A DNA stretch of 64,000 nt from Prorocentrum cordatum (lineage: Eukaryota; Sar; Dinophyceae; Prorocentrales; Prorocentraceae). Under the pieces are notes generated by a model that was not told where the DNA came from, made no database searches, and worked only from the letters and a program-made list of their open reading frames with translations. The stretch's first letter is position 1. Each line of letters starts with the position of its first letter. Made by a program: the position numbers and the translations under genes. This document shows positions 1 to 10,235 of this stretch, piece after piece. Where the stretch lies: NCBI GenBank assembly GCA_963575745.1, contig CAUYUJ010001336.1, positions 868,431 through 932,430 on the forward strand, written 5' to 3'.

Positions 1-1620
1 CGCTGCAGGCTCCCAGGGCGTGGCGGGCGTGGCATTTCCTCGGCGCCACATGGGGTGCGCTGGAGGTGGGGGCCCTATGCGCTGCAGGCTCGCAGGGCGT
101 GGCAGGCGTGGCATTTCCTCGACGCCACAGGGAGTGCGCTGGGGGTGGCGGGCGCTATGCGCTGCAGGCGCCCAGGGCGTGGCAGGCGTGGCGCGCCACA
201 GGGGGTGCGCTGGGGGTGGGGGCCCTGTGCGCTGCAGGCTCCCGGGGCCAGGGCGTGGCATGTTTGGCATTTCCTCGACGCCACAATGGGTGCGCTGGGG
301 GTGGGGGCCCTATGCGCTGCAGGCTCCCAGGGCGTGGCAGGCGTGGCACATCGTCGACGCCACAGGGGGTGCGCTGGAGGTGGTGGCCCTATGCGCTGCA
401 AGCTCGCAGGGCGTGGCAGGCGTGGCATTTCCTCAACGCCACAGGGGGTGCGCTGGGGGTGGGGGCCCTGTGCGTTGCAGGCGCACAGGGCGTGGCAGGC
501 GTGGCATTTCCTCGACGCCACATGGGGTGCGCTGGGGGTGGGGGCCCTGTGCGTTGCAGGCTCCCAGGGCGTGGCAGGCGTGGCATTTCCTCGACGCCAC
601 GTGCGCTGGGGGTGGGGGCCCTGTGCGCTGCAGGCTCCCAGGGCGTGGCAAGCGTGGTATTTCCTCGACGCCACAGGGGGTGCGGTGGGGTGGGGGCCCT
701 ATGCGCTGCAGGCCCCCAGGGCGTGGCAGGCGTGGCATTTCCTCGACGCCACAGGGGGTGCCTTGGAGGTGGGGGCCCTCTGCTTTGCAGGCTCCCAGGG
801 CGTGGCAGGCGTGGCATTTCCTCGACGCCACACAGGGGGTGGGGGCCCTGTGCGCTGCAGGATCCCAGGGCGTGGCAGGCGTGGCACATCCTCGACGCCA
901 CAGGGGGTGCGCTGGGGGTGGTGGCCCTATGCGCTGCAGGCTCCCAGGGCGTGGCAGGCGTGGCATTTCCTCGACGCCACAGGGGGTGCGCTGGGGGTGG
1001 GGCCCTATGCGCTGCAGGCTCCCAGGGCGTGGCAGGCGTGGCATTTCCTCGACGCCACAGGGAATGCGCTGGGGGTGGGGGCCCTATGCGCTGCAGGCTC
1101 CCAGGGCGTGGCAGGCGTGGCATTTCCTCGACGCCACAGGGGGTGCGCTGCTCCCAGGGCGTGGCAGGCGTGGCACATCCTCGACGCCACAAGGGGGTGC
1201 GCTGGGGGTGGGGGCCCTGTGCGCTGCAGGCTCCCAGGGCGTGGCAGGCGTGGCATTTCCTCGACGCCACAGGGGTGTGCGCTGGGGGGAGAAGGGGGGG
1301 GGGGGGGCTATGCGCTGCAGGCTCCCAAGGCGTAACAAGCGTGGCATTTCCTCGACGCCACAAGGGGTGCGCTGGGGGTGGGGGCCCTGTGCGCTGCAGG
1401 CTCCCAGGGCGTGGCAAGCGTGGTATTTCCTTGACGCCACAGGGGATGCGCAGGGGGTGGGGGCCCTATGCGCTGCAGGCCCCCAGGGCGTGGCAGGCGT
1501 GGCATTTCCTTCACGCCACAGGGTGTGCGCTGGGGGTGGGGGCCCTATGCGCTGCAGGCTCCCAGGGCGTGCCAGGCGTGGCACATCTTTGACGCCACAC
1601 GGTGTGCGCTGGGGGCGGGG
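1..1620 (+). repeat. 79-bp GC-rich minisatellite array
   Basis: About 20 head-to-tail units of roughly 79 bp. Each contains GCGCTGCAGGCTCCCAGGGC, then GGCATTTCCTCGACGCCAC, then a G-run ending in GGGGGCCCTAT. GCGCTGCAGG recurs at 79, 159, 229, 314 and 393, so some units carry small indels. Each unit has a short inverted repeat (GTGGC / GCCAC around an 11-nt loop). Because 79 is not a multiple of three and the unit lacks stops, all three plus frames stay open; I take these as artefacts. The array runs off the left edge. Confidence 0.95.
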
Positions 1621-1760
1621 AGCAGCAGCAGCGGCAGCAGCAGCAGCTGCAGCAGCAGACGCAACAGCAGCAGCAGAAGCAGCAGCAGGAGGAGGACACC
1701 GAGGAGGAGAAGGAGGAGCAGTTGCAGAAGCACCGATGGTACACATGGGAAATAAAGTAG
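1616..1760 (+). repeat. AGC then GAG trinucleotide tract
   Basis: An interrupted AGC repeat passes into a GAG-rich stretch directly after the 79-bp array. One frame would encode a glutamine-rich then glutamate-rich peptide ending near 1759. No splice signals or conserved domain support a gene. Confidence 0.8.
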
Positions 1761-2100
1761 GTATGTGGGGTTCCTCGGTAACGTAATTGTAACCCAAATG
1801 GCTGTCCGTCGCGGACGGCATGGGGTGCTAGCAGGATACCAGGTGCTCACGGAATTTCCCAGACCTCGCACTTGGGCAGAGGAGGGGCGAACGGTTTGTG
1901 CTAGGGTGAACAAAAACAGCTCAGCGCTCGGCCCATTCTTCCTTTCTCATATGCTTTTGTAAGTCGGGCGTGTTGGAGAACTCCCCACACACACAAACAA
2001 AAAAGAAGAGGCACCCTCTGGATCCTGGGCCCCCATGGACCTGAGGACGCCCTTGCAGAGAGAGGGACCCCCGGGACTTCATGGCCTCATGGACGTCCCT
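1760..2100. other. Unassigned spacer
   Basis: Mixed-composition sequence between two repeat blocks. I see no conserved protein, RNA or repeat in it. Confidence 0.5.
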
Positions 2101-2104
2101 GCCG

Positions 2105-2560
2105 GGCCTAAGCGGTCGGGGGGGGCCAAACGGCCCCGCGAAAGCCCCAAGCGGCCCCCAACACCCACCAGAGACGCCCAAAGACGGCCCAAATACCACC
2201 CTCAAGAGGCTCACCAAGCGCAAGCAACATGTCATTTTCACATGTTTGTTGTGTGATTGCTGAGTGCCCCGTTCTTCGGTCGTCCGGGTGCCCGAGGCCG
2301 CACAACATGCCCCACAAATCGCTCCCCAAAGGCCCGAAGGGTTTGCGGACGGCCGAGGAGAGCCCCAAGACGGCTGAACAGAGCCCTAAGATGGCCCGAA
2401 GAGAGCCCCCATAACGCCCCCCGAACAACTCCAGATCGTGACTCGGTCGGTCACTGAGGGAGACCGAGATTGGCAGCAAGGTGCCCCGAGGAGGCCCCCA
2501 GAGGCCACCCAAAAGCGCCCAGGACACCTCCAGTAGCCCCCAAGAAACCCGTAACAAAAC
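2105..2560 (+). repeat. Degenerate GCCCAAGACGGCC-type repeat, copy 1
   Basis: Irregular 15-20 bp units built on CCCCAAGACGG, GCCCGAAGAGAGCCCC and CCCCCAGAGGCC. The same word family recurs at 6405-6745 and 57745-58075. Open frames here come from the stop-free unit. Confidence 0.65.
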
Positions 2561-3170
2561 TTGTATGGAATTGTGTAACAACTGATGAGGATGGGGAAGG
2601 GTTTGCAAGGTAGGACGAGGTCGGGCAAGAGGAGATACAAGGAAAAGGGAGGAACAACCGATCACAACGACGACGACGGAGACTTACCGCTGTTCTTATA
2701 TATGTCAGCTGAGTCACCTCTCATCCCGCCCGCAGGCCGAAATTGAAGGAGCAAGGTGCACGGCGCGAAGCGGCAATCCCGTCTTGTGTATATAGTTACA
2801 TATCTGTATACATATACACCAGCCTGCTTGTCGAGCTAGCTCTTGCACCTTGTCTACATCGTTTTGTCTAACGGTCTTCGTCGTTGTCGTCGTCGCCATT
2901 CCCACGAAAATGGAGGAACGAACAGAGACAATAAGCGTCGCAGTTGGGTCGACTCCCTTCCCATGTTCCCTTCCCTGACGGGGGGGGTGCACGAGATGGG
3001 GAGGGGGGGTATTAGGGGGGGGGCACGGCACCCTCCCCGCCAGCAAGCCGTCTTGCTCACTCCAGCCCGCCCTCCCAACATAGGAGTAGCACCCGAGCCG
3101 CAGCGTATTCAGCGGTAGTTTTTGGATAGGCAGCTACTGGAAAACAAAACAAACCCCATGTGCGCAACGC
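2560..3170. other. Unassigned spacer
   Basis: No gene recognised. It includes an AT-richer patch around 2760-2820, a TCGTCGTTGTCG patch near 2880 and G-runs near 2980-3030. Confidence 0.5.
2829..2856 (+). repeat. Short direct repeat, shared with 4013-4040
   Basis: The words GAGCTAGCTCTTGCACCTTG here and AAGCTAGCTCTTGCACCTTG at 4021-4040 are nearly identical, each preceded by TGTC. Both follow a stretch of short TATAC/TACAC words. Probably the ends of two copies of one degenerate dispersed element. Confidence 0.6.
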
Positions 3171-3400
3171 GGGGGCGAGGTGCGCCATACGTGCCAGGCG
3201 CGCCAGGTGCGCCAGACACCCCTGTGGCCCAAGCGTGCCAGGACGCCTGGTGCGCCAGATGCGCCATGTGATCCACGTGCTTCATGTATGCCGTCTGCTC
3301 CAGCCGCGCCAGGTGCACAACGTTCGGGGCACGCGCAGAACGTGCCAGGTGCCCCTGCGCGCGTGGCGGTACACATCGGAAAACATGTCGGCCCCCATCA
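3170..3400 (+). repeat. Degenerate GTGCCAGGYGCGCC minisatellite
   Basis: Overlapping GTGCCAGGCGCGCCAGGTGC-type words spaced about 9-18 bp apart, decaying rightwards. No coding signal. Confidence 0.65.
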
Positions 3401-3473
3401 CCCATCACCCTTGTGGGAAACCAGTGCGCAATCCCGACGGGGTGGCCATCATAGCGTCTGGTTGGCCTGCACA

Positions 3474-3720
3474 TAGCAGGCACTATGCCAGCACCCCCGC
3501 CGTCCCAGTCAAACACCACTGCGCAGTGATCGCGCAGTGCCCGCGCATGATCCAGATTTTACCTCGAAGTGCATTTTGGGATGCTGGCCCTGCGCGCAGC
3601 AGGCAATCTGCGGGCACCACTGCCGTCCCTGTCAAAAAAAACACTACAAAGTGCTCGCGCCCCCCGATCATGACCCACACTTTTTGCCCCAAAGTGGATT
3701 TCACATTGTTTTTTGACAAG
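3474..3720 (+). repeat. Diverged tandem duplication, about 120 bp x 2
   Basis: The segment starting near 3476 (GCAGGCACTATGCCAGCACC) is repeated from near 3599 (GCAGGCAATCTGCGGGCACC). Both continue through a CCGTCCC(A/T)GTCAAA word and an AGTG-TCGCG word. Confidence 0.7.
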
Positions 3721-4690
3721 GATTGTGGTGGGGGGGTCTCATTGGTCCTGGTTGGCTGCTGGTCGCCTGGGAGACAGGGTGCTCATTGATAAAAAATAAT
3801 GTTAAGGGGGGGGGGAGGCGTGTCAGATTACCACCCCTGTGGGGGGAGGCAAACCCCCGTCCCAGCCCCGGCCCCGGCCCCAGCCCCAGCTCCGGCCTTG
3901 GCCCAGGGTCCTGGGGGGAGCCAGGAGGCCAGGGGCAGGTCCCGCCTTCAGGGTCGGCGGCACTGGCCGTACGGCCCTCGAAGTATGCGTACACATACGC
4001 ACTGGCCGATATGTCAAGCTAGCTCTTGCACCTTGCTCAAACCGTCTGTCAAACTCGTTTATTCTTCCATTTCCTCTACATCTTCTTACCGTATGCGTGC
4101 ATGTAATCTGTGTCAGTACGGGGCAACCACACGGGAGTGACACCGCGGAGACAACCCACGGAGTGACGCCGCGGACCGCGGGACAGTCACAAGATAACCA
4201 CAACAATTTATCTGCCACAATGCCCCCTGGTAAGTGGTCAAATGCCAAGCTCCGTCTGGTATGGCTACTGTAATCCATTAAGGCCCCCACCCTCTCCTGT
4301 CGAAGCAGAGTGCTGCATGCATCGCCCCATTTTCTTGGATGCCAATTACTCGTACAATAGCGCTTGATCCGCGCTTCCATGGCCACGATCCCTCGTATAG
4401 AAAACAATGGATCCACGCTCCGAGCTTCCAAAGCGGCCCAGGCAGGCAACCAATGCGATCAATATGGCCGAAGATGCCTCAACGACGGCCCAATATAGTC
4501 CCGAAGCAACCAAGTGTGACCTCAACACGGCAACATCTGCCTCTCAGAGGGCCATAAGGGGACTTCGACATTGGCAAGACGACGCCGCCCCTATGGAGTT
4601 CTATTATTTGTCTGAATCATTTCGGGCGTAACCCGAATCTGTTTCTCGCAAGGTATACTGGCTGAACTGAACTGAACAGACTGGTCGCAC
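3720..4690. other. Unassigned region
   Basis: Contains a CCCCGGCCCCGGCCCCAG tract near 3860-3900 and a near-duplicate GGAGTGAC(A/G)CCGCGGA around 4133-4175. No gene, RNA or conserved domain recognised. Confidence 0.5.
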
Positions 4691-4850
4691 CCGTTACACG
4701 ACGGTTTTATTATCGGCCGCCGAGGGCGCAACATATGACGCAACGGATAGGAGACTGTTTTCTCGGCCGCCGAAGGCGCATCCTATGGCGCAGCCGATCG
4801 GAGACGGTAAAAATTCTTGGCCGCCGAGGGCGCGACCTGTGGGGCAACTG
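4690..4850 (+). repeat. 54-bp array, left block
   Basis: Three diverged units of the array that continues at 5500-6090. Each has TCGGCCGCCGA followed by GGCGCA-(A/C)C-TATGGCGCA and CCGAT(C/A)GGAGACGGT. The two blocks are separated by about 650 bp of TTCG/CCTGGCC low-complexity DNA, as if it had been inserted. Confidence 0.85.
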
Positions 4851-5480
4851 ATACGAGTTTGTGTCATTCTCTTGCACCGCTGTGTTCAAGAGCTCGGACC
4901 TCTTTATTTTCGTCGTCGCTCGTTCGTTCGTCGTTCGTCCTCCCCCCTGGCCGTCCTGGCCTTGCCCTGGACCCAGCCCTCCCCAGCTCCCCTCGCTTCC
5001 CTAACCCACTCCCTGGACACAGCCCCCCTCGCTCTCACGCCCTGGCCTTCCGTTCGTCGTCCCCCCTCCCCCCCGGACTCCCTATTTTCGTCGTCGTCGT
5101 CGTTCGTTCGTTCGTCGTTCGTCGTCGTCGTTCGTTCGTTCGTCGTTCGTCCTCCCCCCTGGCCCCCCTGGCCTTGTCCTGGACCCAGCTCTCCCCCCTG
5201 GCCTTGCCCTGGACCCAGCCCCCCTCGTTCTCCCCCCTGGCCTCCCTGGCCCACTCGTTCGTCCTCTCCCCTGGCCCCCCTGGCATTGCCCGCTGTGGTC
5301 TAGAGCTCGGACATGTTGATTCTCTTGCACAGCTGTGTTCTAGATCTCGGATCTCTTGAACTTCGTTCGTCATTCGTTCGTTCGTCGTTCATCGTTTGTC
5401 CTCTCCCCCGGCCACGGATGGAAACCCCTGGAGGAAAGAGGCGAAAGCCTCCTGTCCCTCGGAGCTCCTTGGTGCAAGAG
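4850..5480 (+). repeat. CGTCGTTCG / CCCTGGCC low-complexity block
   Basis: Clusters of CGTCGTTCGTTCG alternate with CCCCCTGGCCNNCCTGGCC words ending in CCTGGACCCAGC. The whole pattern occurs about three times between 4910 and 5290. Open frames on both strands are low complexity. Confidence 0.75.
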
Positions 5481-5499
5481 CCAGGGCACGCGTGTCACT

Positions 5500-6090
5500 T
5501 GTTCTCGGCCGCCGAAGGCGTAATCTATGGCGCAACCGATCGGAGACGGTTTAAATTCTCGGCCGCCGAGGTCACACCAGATGGCGCAACCGATCGGAGA
5601 CGGTTTTGCTCTCGGTCGCCGAAGGCGCAACCTATGGCTCAACCGATCGGAGACGGTTGTATTCTCGGTCGCCGAGGGCGCAACCTATGGCGCAACCGAT
5701 CGGAGACGGTATAAATTCTCGGCCGCCGAGGGCGCAACCTATGGCGCAACCGATAGGAGACGGTTTAAATTCTCAGCCGTTGAGGGCGCAACCTATGGCG
5801 CAACCGACCGGAGACTGCTTTTTACTCTCGGCCGCCGAGGGCGCAACATATCGCAACCGATAGGAGACGGTATAAATTCTCGGCCGCCGAGGGCGCAACC
5901 TATGGCGCAACCGATCGGAAACTGCTTTTTTAATTTTCGGCCGTTAAGGGCGCAACCTATGGCGCAACCGACCGGAGACGGTTCTATTCTCGGCCGCCGA
6001 AGGCTCAAACTATGGTGCAACCGATAGGAGACGGTTTGATTCTCGGCCGCCAAGGGCGCAACCTGTGGCGCAACCTATGGCGCAGCCTGG
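5500..6090 (+). repeat. 54-bp array, main block
   Basis: About ten units averaging 54 bp, each TTCTCGGCCGCCGAGGGCGC, then AACCTATGGCGCAACCGAT, then CGGAGACGGT with an AT-rich joint. TCGG-CCG-CCGA and AACCG...CGGTT are inverted repeats, so each unit could form two small hairpins. The period is divisible by three, giving an apparent repetitive peptide (MAQPIGDG...) that I do not accept as a gene. Confidence 0.9.
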
Positions 6091-6094
6091 GTGC

Positions 6095-6272
6095 CAGGAG
6101 AAGGAGGATCAGCAGGAGGAGGAAGAGGAGAAACGAGGACGAGGTCTTAGTCGAGGACGACGAGGGGGAGCTGGAGCAGGAGGAAGACGAGGAACACGAG
6201 GATGATGAGAACGAAAAGGAGGACGACGACGACGATCAGGATGGGGAGGAGGACGGGGAGGAATACAAATAG
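6095..6272 (+). repeat. Purine-rich GAG/GAC tract
   Basis: Low-complexity purine tract next to the 54-bp array. It reads as an acidic peptide in one frame. No splice or domain evidence. Confidence 0.7.
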
Positions 6273-6404
6273 TACGAGGACGAAGTGTGGGCATTCGAAT
6301 GCGTGCGGGGCTACGCCCGTTTTATGCTCGCCGTTTGGGCTGGCCATGGGGCCCAGGCGGCGAGCTGTATTGCGATTGTCGCACTCCCCGCTGTTCGGGC
6401 GTTC

Positions 6405-6745
6405 GTCGGCTCAAGACGGCCTGAGGCCTCGAAGATGTCCACAAGACGGCCCAAGAGGCGCCCAAGAGGATCTCACGATTGCCCAAGAGGGCCCTAGCAT
6501 GGCCCAAGAGGCCTCCAGTACGGCCCCAAGCTGGCCGAAGAGGGCCTGCGGAGGGATCCAAGACGGCCTCAGAAGGTTCCTCGACGGCCAAGATGGCCTC
6601 TACGACGGCCCCAATACCCCGCCCCATACGGTCAAGAGGGCCCCAACACGGCCCGAGAGAGCCCCACGACTGGCCGAGAGGGCCCCAAGACTGCCACAAC
6701 GGTCCCCCAAGACTGCCCCGCATGAGCCCCAGACAGCCCGAAGAC
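6405..6745 (+). repeat. Degenerate GCCCAAGACGGCC-type repeat, copy 2
   Basis: Irregular units such as ACGGCCCAAGAGG, CCCAAGAGGGCCC and CCCCAAGACTGCC fill this stretch. It is the same family as 2105-2560 and 57745-58075. Confidence 0.7.
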
Positions 6746-6825
6746 GGCGCAAATGAGCTCTACGAAAGCTGCTTAAGAAGTGAAGGCGAACGGTGCCACA
6801 TGTGACGGCGTTCCTCCTCCTAGTA

Positions 6826-6846
6826 CTTCTCCTCCTCCTCGTCATC

Positions 6847-6879
<33 letters not shown>

Positions 6880-6899
6880 TGCATCATCAGTAGCATCCG

Positions 6900-6970
<71 letters not shown>

Positions 6971-6992
6971 GCATCATCATCATCATCGTCAC

Positions 6993-7028
<36 letters not shown>

Positions 7029-7561
7029 GATCATCAGCGACCTCATCATCATCAACCGCAGCATCATCACCATCAACGACATCAGCACCATCAACATCAT
7101 CCTCTGCATTTGCATCAGCATCAGCATTATCGTCATGTTCAGCATCATCATAATCCGCATCATCATCATCATCCTCATCATCAGCATCCTCATCCTCATC
7201 ATCGTAAACATACTCGCCATCAGCATCATCGTCACCATCGCCATCAGCAGCATCATCGGCACCATGGTCATCATACTCCTATGATTCGTCGCCGTCGTCA
7301 TCATCAGCATCAGCAGCAGCAGCATGCGCATCATCAACATAAGCAGCAGCACCATACCCATCAGCATCAGCATCAGCATCAGCATCATAATCACCCTCCC
7401 CATCCCCAACCTCATCATCGCGATTATCATGTTATCACGATCAGCATCATCATCAGCATCATCACCAGTATCACATGCAATGCAGCCATTCACATCAACA
7501 ATATCATCATTGCTATGATCATCAGTGACAGCATCAGCATCATCATGATCATCACCAGTGA

Positions 7562-7605
<44 letters not shown>

Positions 7606-7790
7606 GCATCATCATCATGACCATCACCAGCATCACCAGCATCACCATCATCTGCATCACCATCATCATCATCAACAGCACCATCAACATTATCAGCATC
7701 ATCATCCTTATCAGCATCATCGATCCCAACACCAGCATCAACATCAACATCAACGTCATCAACGTCCCCGGCATCATCAACACGGGTGTG
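6826..7790 (+). repeat. CAT/ATC trinucleotide tract of about 960 bp
   Basis: Almost pure CATCATCATC at 6860-7040, then an interrupted CATCAGCATCAT pattern. The six frames give poly-His, poly-Ile, poly-Ser, poly-Met and poly-Asp strings, which are artefacts. Confidence 0.95.
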
Positions 7791-7799
7791 GCCTGGGGG

Positions 7800-8140
7800 C
7801 ACGAGGTGTGATTCGTGAGGGCCTCCTGTGCCCCCCCCGAACAATCGCCACATAATGCTGGGTTGGCACGGTGGTGGGACTTGCTGCAAGCAGCTGGGCA
7901 GCCATAAGACAACCCTGCGGTGACTGCGGTGGGGGCGGATCATGCGACAACATCATACGTGATGTGCCTCACAAGGGCACGATCTCTCTCGCCCTTGTTC
8001 AACTGCGCTTTGTCCGCACGCACAGCGCGAACATAATCCGAGATCGTTATTTCCGTGGAGAACAATCCGTTTCACTTCGGCCTCACCCCCAACCTGCGAC
8101 CCTAGCACCACACGAACACCGCAAGGACGCTCCCCCTGCC
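7800..8140. other. Unassigned spacer with a dispersed repeat
   Basis: The segment 7849-7915 (GGCACGGTGGTGGGACTTGC, then GCAAGCAGCTGG) matches 58137-58197 (GGCACGGTGGCGGGACTTGC, then GCAGGCAGTTGG). Nothing else is recognised. Confidence 0.6.
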
Positions 8141-8820
8141 CGTACCCTCCTCATCCATCCGCATTCGTCCGTGATCCGTTCTCCCAATTCCTCATACTAT
8201 TCCCTCCTCCCCCTCCATCTCCCTACACCACTTTCTCTCCCCATGCCCTCCCCTTTCACTTCCTCCCTCCTTCTCTCTGTCTTTCTCTCTCCGGCATCAG
8301 TCTCCTCGTTGCCACATCATCGTATTCTTCCTCCTGATCATCCTTACTTTCATCATCCAAGTTATTAGAATGCCTTGTGGAGTATGAACAACGTGATCCA
8401 TGCTGTACTCCACAAGAGGATTGCTAGTCATACTGAGGGAGCAGCATTATGAGTATGATGGTGAGTGTTCCTCCTCCTCTTTCTCTACCCCCTCCACCTC
8501 CCTCTCCCCATCTCTATCCTCCTCATTACTTATACTCTCCTCTCCTCCGATTCTCCTCTCATCCTGGCCCTCCTCTTCCTCCTCGTCCTCCTCCATCAAA
8601 TCCTCCTCCTCCTTCTCCTCTCCTCCACCTCCCTCTCCCCCCGCCTTCTCGTGCTCCCTACGCTCTCCTCTCCTACTTTTCCTATCTTCTCCTCCTCTCC
8701 TCCTTCTCCTCCTGCTCCGTATGCTCCCCCCTCCTTCTCCTCTCCTCCTCCTCGGCCTCCTCCTCCTCCTCCTCCTCCTCCTCCTCCCCCTCTTCCTCCT
8801 CATCTTCCTCCTCCCTTATG
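8140..8820 (+). repeat. Pyrimidine-rich CTC/TCC tract
   Basis: CT-rich from 8140, becoming dense CTCCTC repeats at 8465-8815. It directly precedes the modular repeat at 8860. Confidence 0.9.
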
Positions 8821-8859
8821 GACAACTCCCTATCGCACCGCGAAGCCAATCGAAAGGGC

Positions 8860-9830
8860 GTGCCGGGCGTTCCGCCTAAGACTTCTTCACCATTTGTGAT
8901 CCTGAAGCTTAAAAATTGCAAGCGCTTCATGGATTCAGGGTGGTCCGTTTTCAGAATGTGGCTCTCGCCTTAACGCCGCACGCATTCGTCGGAAAAATTT
9001 GCAACAAGTTCACGGGTGGAGGCGGTCCGCTTTTAAACTGAGGCTCTCGCCTTAGCGCTGCGTGCATTATTCTTGCAAGTTTGGAAGGGTTTCACTGATG
9101 GAGGGCGGCCCGTTTCAAAATGTGGCTCTCGCCTCAGCGCCGCGCGCATTCGTTTGAAACATTTGCAACCATTTCACGGATGTATGGCGGCCCTTTTTCC
9201 ATCTGTGATTCTCGCCTTCCGCTGTGCACATGCGTCGGAACAAATGCCAAATATTCACGGGTGGAGGGCGATCCGTTGTCAAAATGTGGCTCTGGCCTTA
9301 GCGCCGCGTGCAATCGTCTTAAAATTTGGGTGATTCTCGCAGGTGGAGGGCGGCAAGTTTTCAAACTGTGGTGCTCGCCTCAGCGCCACGCACATGTGTC
9401 TTAAACGTTCGTAACAGCTTCACGAATGGAGGGCGGCCACTGTTCAAAAGATGCTCTCGCATTAGCGCCGCGCACATTCGTGTTAAAAGGTTGCAACGAT
9501 TTCACGGATGGAGGGGCCCCTTTTTTCATCGTGTGGCTCTCGCCTTAGCGCCGCGCACATTCTTCATACGAGTTCGCAACAGTTTCACAGGTTCTCATGT
9601 TTAACGTCCCAGAACTGTTTTTTGTGTACGATGTCGGAATGTCAGGGCGCAACAATCACGTTGATCCGAGGTGTTGAGGTTCCAGGAGTGCTGTTCTGGC
9701 ACGATTCAGAATCGTCAAGACGCAACAGTAACGGTGATTCGCGGGGTTGGTGCCCCAGAAACAGAATTCGGGTACAATTCTGGATTTTCAAGCGGTCGAT
9801 TTCCACAAAACACATCCCTCAATGACACTG
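8860..9830 (+). repeat. Dispersed modular repeat, forward copy
   Basis: An entry segment (CGCCTAAGACTTCTTCACCA, then CCTGAAGCTT) is followed by about seven 80-90 bp modules of the form GTGGCTCTCGCCTTAGCGCC, CGCACATTCGT, TTGCAA-N-TTTCACGGATGG, AGGGCGG. Then come two 70-80 bp modules containing GTTGATCCG(A/T)GG and TGTTCTGGCACG. The same order, inverted, is found at 22640-22870 and 20340-20900. No coding capacity recognised. Confidence 0.8.
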
Positions 9831-9904
9831 CATCCGTGCAGCGGCCCATGAAGAGGGAGCTTGCAAGGAGGGTGTGTTGCAATGTTGTTGTTGAACTCTG
9901 GGTT

Positions 9905-10092
9905 AACACTGGTCCTCCCCCTCCTCCCTCTCGTCCTCCACCCTCCCTCCCTGGCCCTCCCTGGCCCTCCCTGCCAACCGCCGCCACCATCGCCGCGCCA
10001 CTGGCCGCACGTCCTCCTCCTCCTCCTCCTCCTCCTCCACCGCTTCCTCTCCTACTCCCTATGCCCCCCCCCCTCCTCCTCCTCCTCTAGTT
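9905..10092 (+). repeat. CT-rich tract abutting the LINE 3' end
   Basis: CCTCC/CTCCTC repeats, densest at 10015-10092, run directly into CTAGTTCCTCTAGTTCC at the 3' end of the LINE. They are probably the insertion target or the element's simple-repeat tail. Confidence 0.8.
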
Positions 10093-10235
10093 CCTCTAGT
10101 TCCTACCAGAAGGCGGTCCGCTCTGCAAACCAGCCTCGGCCCCAAACGGGGATCAAAACACTCCACGGCAGACCCAGGACCCGCCAGGCAAGAGACCTGG
10201 CGCGGGGGCCCCTTGGAGTCCGATCAAAACCAAAA

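Noticed and set aside
20-1821. Several long ORFs on both strands in the first 1.8 kb
   Set aside because: They are frames through a stop-free 79-bp tandem repeat, with the same residues reappearing in all frames.
5527-6027. Repetitive MAQPIGDG-type ORF
   Set aside because: Product of the 54-bp array, whose period is divisible by three; the same pattern appears in other frames.
6793-7811. Poly-Ile, poly-His and poly-Met/Asp ORFs
   Set aside because: All come from the CAT/ATC microsatellite.
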